From JAHIYU01 sp964476155 (lineage in GTDB: Bacteria > Krumholzibacteriota > Krumholzibacteriia > LZORAL124-64-63): a stretch of 15,786 bases of DNA. The DNA is taken from positions 1 through 15,786 of the forward strand of contig CAYYYS010000054.1 of the NCBI GenBank assembly GCA_964476155.1. The letters are read 5' to 3'. Below are positions 13,331 through 15,786 of the stretch, piece after piece (position 1 is the stretch's first letter; each line of letters begins with the position of its first letter). The notes under the pieces are model-generated. The model was not told the DNA's origin, searched no databases, and was given only the letters and a program-made list of their open reading frames with translations. Made by a program: the position numbers and the translations under genes.

Positions 13331-14554
13331 TTAAATCGCCCCGACCGGGATGACGTCCACGCCTTCGCTCAAGGGAATCGACATTTCCGCCAGGCAGACG
13401 ACCCCTCCCGGCCCGACCGAACGCCCCAGCCTGTCGAGAACGCCGAATTGCCGCGCGGACCTTCTGTCGGGCGAGGCCGACTTCTTGAATTCCAGCGGAT
13501 ACAGCACATCGTCCTTCACGATCAGAAGGTCGATCTCCTTCTTGTCCTTGTCACGATAGTAGTGGAATGGCGCCCGCCGGCCGTTGTGCCACCAGCTCTT
13601 GAGCAATTCGACGAGGATCCAGGTCTCCAGCATCGCGCCCGAGGCCGCCCCGGCCTCCAGGCTCTCGGGACTCCCCCACTCGGTAAGCCAAGAACAGAGA
13701 CCCGTATCCAGGAAGTAGAGCTTCGATGTCTTGACCAGCCGCTTGGTCATGTTCGAGTAGAAGGGCTCAAGCAGATAGACGACGCCGGACGTTTCGAGGA
13801 TGGACAGCCAGCTCTTGGCCGTGTTGGGCGAGACGTCGGCATCGCGTGCCAGGTCCGCGAGATTCAGCAACTGGGCTGTTCGAGCGGCGCACGCCCTGAC
13901 GAAACGCAGAAAAGACGCTTCGTCCCCGACCTTGGCCAGATCCCGCACGTCACGTTGCAAGTAGGTCTGGACGTACGAACTGTAATACAAATCGCGATCG
14001 AGGTCCGGGTCCGCCGCAAGTGCCGGATACGCCCCTCGCCAGATCAAGGCGTAAAGATCAGTGAGGGTCAATGGCGTCATCGATGCCAGACGAGGCGCCA
14101 GGATCTCGTGAGTCGGCATGAAGGGCTCGGAGTCGCCTCCTTCCCGATCACGCTCCCGACGAGACAGCCCCAGCAGCCTCATGATCGCCACTCGCCCCGC
14201 CAAGGATTCGGACACTTCCTTCATGAGGTGGAATTGTTGCGAACCGGTCAGCCAGAAACGGCCGGGCGTACGGTCCGCATCCACCGCCATCTTGATGTAG
14301 GGAAGCAATTCGGGTGCGTATTGGATCTCGTCGATGATCACCGATCCCGTATACCGTTGCATGAATAGAGCCGGGTCGGTGCGGGCCAGCTCCAGAATCC
14401 TCGGATCGTCCAGGCTCACATACGACCTATCCTGCTCGCCAAGCTCGCGCAGGAACGTCGTCTTTCCGACCTGACGGGCTCCGGTCACCAGAATGACGGG
14501 GAAGTGATTGGACGCCTCCAGGAATGCGCTCTCCAGTGTTCTGCGGATATACAT
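13331..14554 (-). CDS. AAA_14/DUF4143 ATPase
   Basis: A 407-residue protein with the standard two-part layout. The N-terminal AAA_14 ATPase has Walker A GARQVGKTT (25-33), Walker B VIIDEIQY (72-79, D75/E76) and a WLTGSQQF sensor motif (101-108). A helix-turn-helix-like part (about 225-260, DADVSPNTAKSWLSILE) follows. The DUF4143 domain has the restriction-nuclease-like pattern E340-x-D342 and E355-x-K357 (EIDLLI...LEFKK), typical of the family. These proteins are common, highly mobile and of unclear function. ATG at 14554; AGGTGG lies about 9-10 bp before it. It is a single-gene unit whose promoter is bracketed by palindromes. No partner gene is adjacent; the next feature upstream is the plus-strand transposase. 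Confidence 0.92.
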   Translation of the reverse strand: MYIRRTLESAFLEASNHFPVILVTGARQVGKTTFLRELGEQDRSYVSLDDPRILELARTDPALFMQRYTGSVIIDEIQYAPELLPYIKMAVDADRTPGRFWLTGSQQFHLMKEVSESLAGRVAIMRLLGLSRRERDREGGDSEPFMPTHEILAPRLASMTPLTLTDLYALIWRGAYPALAADPDLDRDLYYSSYVQTYLQRDVRDLAKVGDEASFLRFVRACAARTAQLLNLADLARDADVSPNTAKSWLSILETSGVVYLLEPFYSNMTKRLVKTSKLYFLDTGLCSWLTEWGSPESLEAGAASGAMLETWILVELLKSWWHNGRRAPFHYYRDKDKKEIDLLIVKDDVLYPLEFKKSASPDRRSARQFGVLDRLGRSVGPGGVVCLAEMSIPLSEGVDVIPVGAI

Positions 14555-14569
14555 GAGATCACCACCTTT

Positions 14570-14594
14570 CGTCCAATATGCAATCTGATTGCAT
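14570..14594. promoter_or_regulatory. Palindromic operator downstream of the DUF4143 gene -10 box
   Basis: ATGCAAT (14578-14584) and ATTGCAT (14588-14594) form a perfect 7-bp palindrome. The flank makes the left arm CGTCCAATATGCA, the same arm as in the site at 14629-14661. It touches the -10 hexamer and covers the expected transcript start. Confidence 0.6.
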
Positions 14595-14621
14595 TTTAGC
14601 CGCCCAAGAACATCTCGTCAA
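14593..14621 (-). promoter_or_regulatory. Sigma-70-type promoter of the DUF4143 ATPase gene
   Basis: On the minus strand, TTGACG (14616-14621), 17 bp, TAAAAT (14593-14598), about 39 bp before the ATG at 14554. Confidence 0.65.
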
Positions 14622-14628
14622 GCTATTT

Positions 14629-14661
14629 CGTCCATTATGCACTTCGGCTGCACATTGGACG
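14629..14661. promoter_or_regulatory. 33-bp palindromic operator upstream of the DUF4143 gene -35 box
   Basis: CGTCCATTATGCA (14629-14641) and TGCACATTGGACG (14649-14661) are inverted arms with a 7-bp spacer, matching at 10 of 13 positions (CGTCCA-N3-TGCA). It lies 7 bp upstream of the -35 box. Two sites with the same arm on either side of the promoter suggest repression by looping or cooperative binding. Confidence 0.65.
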
Positions 14662-14800
14662 AGGATGGGGCTATCAGATATATTTTTAGGTAGTTATGGC
14701 CCGTCCAGATTTGAGTTTCCCGTCCGATCACCACTCCAACATCCCTGACCCACATCCCAATACTCAGCCTTTACGCGATCTTGCCGATCACCTACCATTC

Positions 14801-15736
14801 ATGACTATACTCATTATCGGCTTCTTGACGTCCCTGCTCCGCGCCCGCCGCGACCTCCACCTGGAGAACCTCGCCCTGCGCCAGCAGATCCTGGTCCTGG
14901 AGCGCACTAGCCCGAAACCCACCTTCAACGCCTTCGATCGCACGTTCTGGGTTCTGCTCAGTCGGCTGTGGACCGACTGGCGTCAACCCCTGCGCTTGGT
15001 CAAGCCGGAAACCGTCATCGCCTGGCATCGCAAGGGATGGCGGCTCTGGTGGCGCAGGAAGAGTCGGGCGCGTGAGATCGGACGACCACGCATCCCCTGG
15101 GAGCTGATCGAATTGATCCGCCGCATCTCGCGGGAGAACCCGATCTGGGGTGCGCCGCGCATCCACGGCGAGTTGATGATGCTCGGTTATGAAATCAGCG
15201 AGGCGACCGTAGCGCGGTACATGATCAAGCGACGCGGGCGTCCGACCCAGAACTGGAAGACCTTCCTGCGAAACCATCTCGATCAGACCGTGGCGATCGA
15301 CTTCCTGACCGTGCCGACGGTGATGTTTCGGGCGCTGTACGTTTTCGTGGTGCTGTCGCTGAACCGGCGGCGGATCATACACATCAACGTCACCTATAAT
15401 CCGACCGCGCGATGGACCGCCCTACAGCTATATCAGGCGTTTCCGTTCGAAACAGCTCCGAGGTTCATCATCAGGGATCGGGACGGGATCTACGGCTACG
15501 AGGTGGAGCAGGCGATCAAGCAGCTCGGCATGGAGGAATTGGTGATCAGTGCGCGATCACCATGGCAGAACGGTTACTGCGAACGGGTGGTGGGAACACT
15601 CAAGAGAGAATGCCTGAACCATATGATCGTGTTCGGGGAACGGCATACACGGCGGGTGCTGCTGCAATACCTGAAGTATTACCATGAATCGCGGACGCAT
15701 CTCGGGCTCGAGAAGGAGACGCCGGAGGGGCTGTAA
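14801..15736 (+). CDS. DDE integrase-core transposase (IS3-like), short C-terminus
   Basis: A 311-residue transposase of the integrase-core group. It has the family N-terminus with LENLALRQQILVLER (21-35), an HTH_21-like region (WGAPRIHGEL, 116-125) and the catalytic triad D167 (AIDF), D226 (IRDRDG) and E261 (NGYCER); 34 residues separate D226 from E261, as in IS3-type DDE enzymes. The frame is open back to an ATG at 14696, but those 35 extra residues are Pro/Asp/His-rich and unlike the family; the ATG at 14801 opens with the expected hydrophobic LLRARRDLHLENL pattern. The C-terminus stops at PEGL, about 30 residues before the usual RRAA ending seen in the remnant at 12876-13091. The triad is complete, so activity is possible but uncertain. 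It is the only intact plus-strand gene. Confidence 0.88.
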   Translation: MTILIIGFLTSLLRARRDLHLENLALRQQILVLERTSPKPTFNAFDRTFWVLLSRLWTDWRQPLRLVKPETVIAWHRKGWRLWWRRKSRAREIGRPRIPWELIELIRRISRENPIWGAPRIHGELMMLGYEISEATVARYMIKRRGRPTQNWKTFLRNHLDQTVAIDFLTVPTVMFRALYVFVVLSLNRRRIIHINVTYNPTARWTALQLYQAFPFETAPRFIIRDRDGIYGYEVEQAIKQLGMEELVISARSPWQNGYCERVVGTLKRECLNHMIVFGERHTRRVLLQYLKYYHESRTHLGLEKETPEGL

Positions 15737-15786
15737 CGCACCACTTTATTTTTCCGTATCTTTTCCACAATAATTAATCTGTCAGA
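15737..15786. other. AT-rich right edge after the transposase
   Basis: About 50 AT-rich bases follow the transposase stop and run off the window. They may contain the right end of the element, but the terminal repeat and target duplication cannot be judged from what is visible. Confidence 0.3.

Noticed and set aside
13265..14368. Plus-strand open frame opposite the DUF4143 ATPase
   Set aside because: Antisense of a well-supported family; its first codons lie in a dispersed repeat.
14676..14700. Sixth copy of the dispersed repeat behind the DUF4143 promoter
   Set aside because: Only GATAT and AGTTATGGC agree with other copies; the core is absent. Suggestive by position but too short to call.
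14675..15781. Terminal inverted repeats of the right-edge element (CAGATATATTTTT versus the reverse complement of AATAATTAATCTG)
   Set aside because: Only about 12 of 18 positions match in AT-rich sequence, and the right end touches the window edge, so chance cannot be excluded.
1..15786. CRISPR array, tRNA or rRNA genes
   Set aside because: No regularly spaced identical repeats with unique spacers, and no tRNA-like or rRNA-like sequence was recognised.

Overview
The window comes from a GC-rich, Gram-negative-type bacterium. Supporting signs are twin-arginine and Sec export signals, a NapH-type membrane polyferredoxin, and an M14 peptidase ending in a FlgD-like beta-sandwich of the kind used as secretion tails in FCB-group and related candidate phyla (Krumholzibacteriota, Eisenbacteria or Latescibacteria would fit). 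The phylum is an inference; no rRNA or tRNA is present. Every intact gene except one transposase lies on the minus strand, so the window is read from right to left.

Positions 136-5192 hold a tight five-gene minus-strand operon. In transcription order it encodes a small polytopic membrane protein, a Tat-exported DUF362 protein, a 547-residue NapH-NapG-like fusion polyferredoxin, a Tat-exported aldo/keto reductase and a Sec-exported DUF6599 protein. Spacings are short (one 4-bp GTGA overlap, gaps of 15-28 bp) and every product is directed to the envelope. It looks like an uncharacterised electron-transfer module that delivers electrons across the membrane to exported redox proteins. Behind it is a signal-peptide-bearing oligoendopeptidase F-like M3 peptidase (5322-7244).

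Positions 7465-14661 are accessory in character. Three stand-alone, visibly AT-richer or operator-controlled genes occur: an AAA ATPase (7465-8643), a Fic AMP-transferase with its own winged helix (11389-12504) and an AAA_14/DUF4143 ATPase (13331-14554). Each has a near-consensus sigma-70 promoter sitting in or beside inverted repeats. Between the first two lie a secreted M14 carboxypeptidase and a secreted staphylococcal-type nuclease, probably one transcription unit.

The most unusual structure is a dispersed ~48-bp repeat, five copies (8738, 12612, 12673, 12827 and 13228). Copies sit directly behind the promoters of the AAA ATPase and the Fic gene and downstream of the DUF4143 gene; most end in an AGTTA(C/T/G)G-type motif. 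One copy abuts a broken transposase tail to within a few bases. This suggests cassette-like or recombination-associated boundaries, but the repeats do not fold like classical integron attC sites. The right edge carries an apparently intact but C-terminally short DDE transposase (14801-15736).

The stretch 12582-13330 and the gap 11076-11388 hold no intact gene, only the repeats, the transposase remnant and a terminator.
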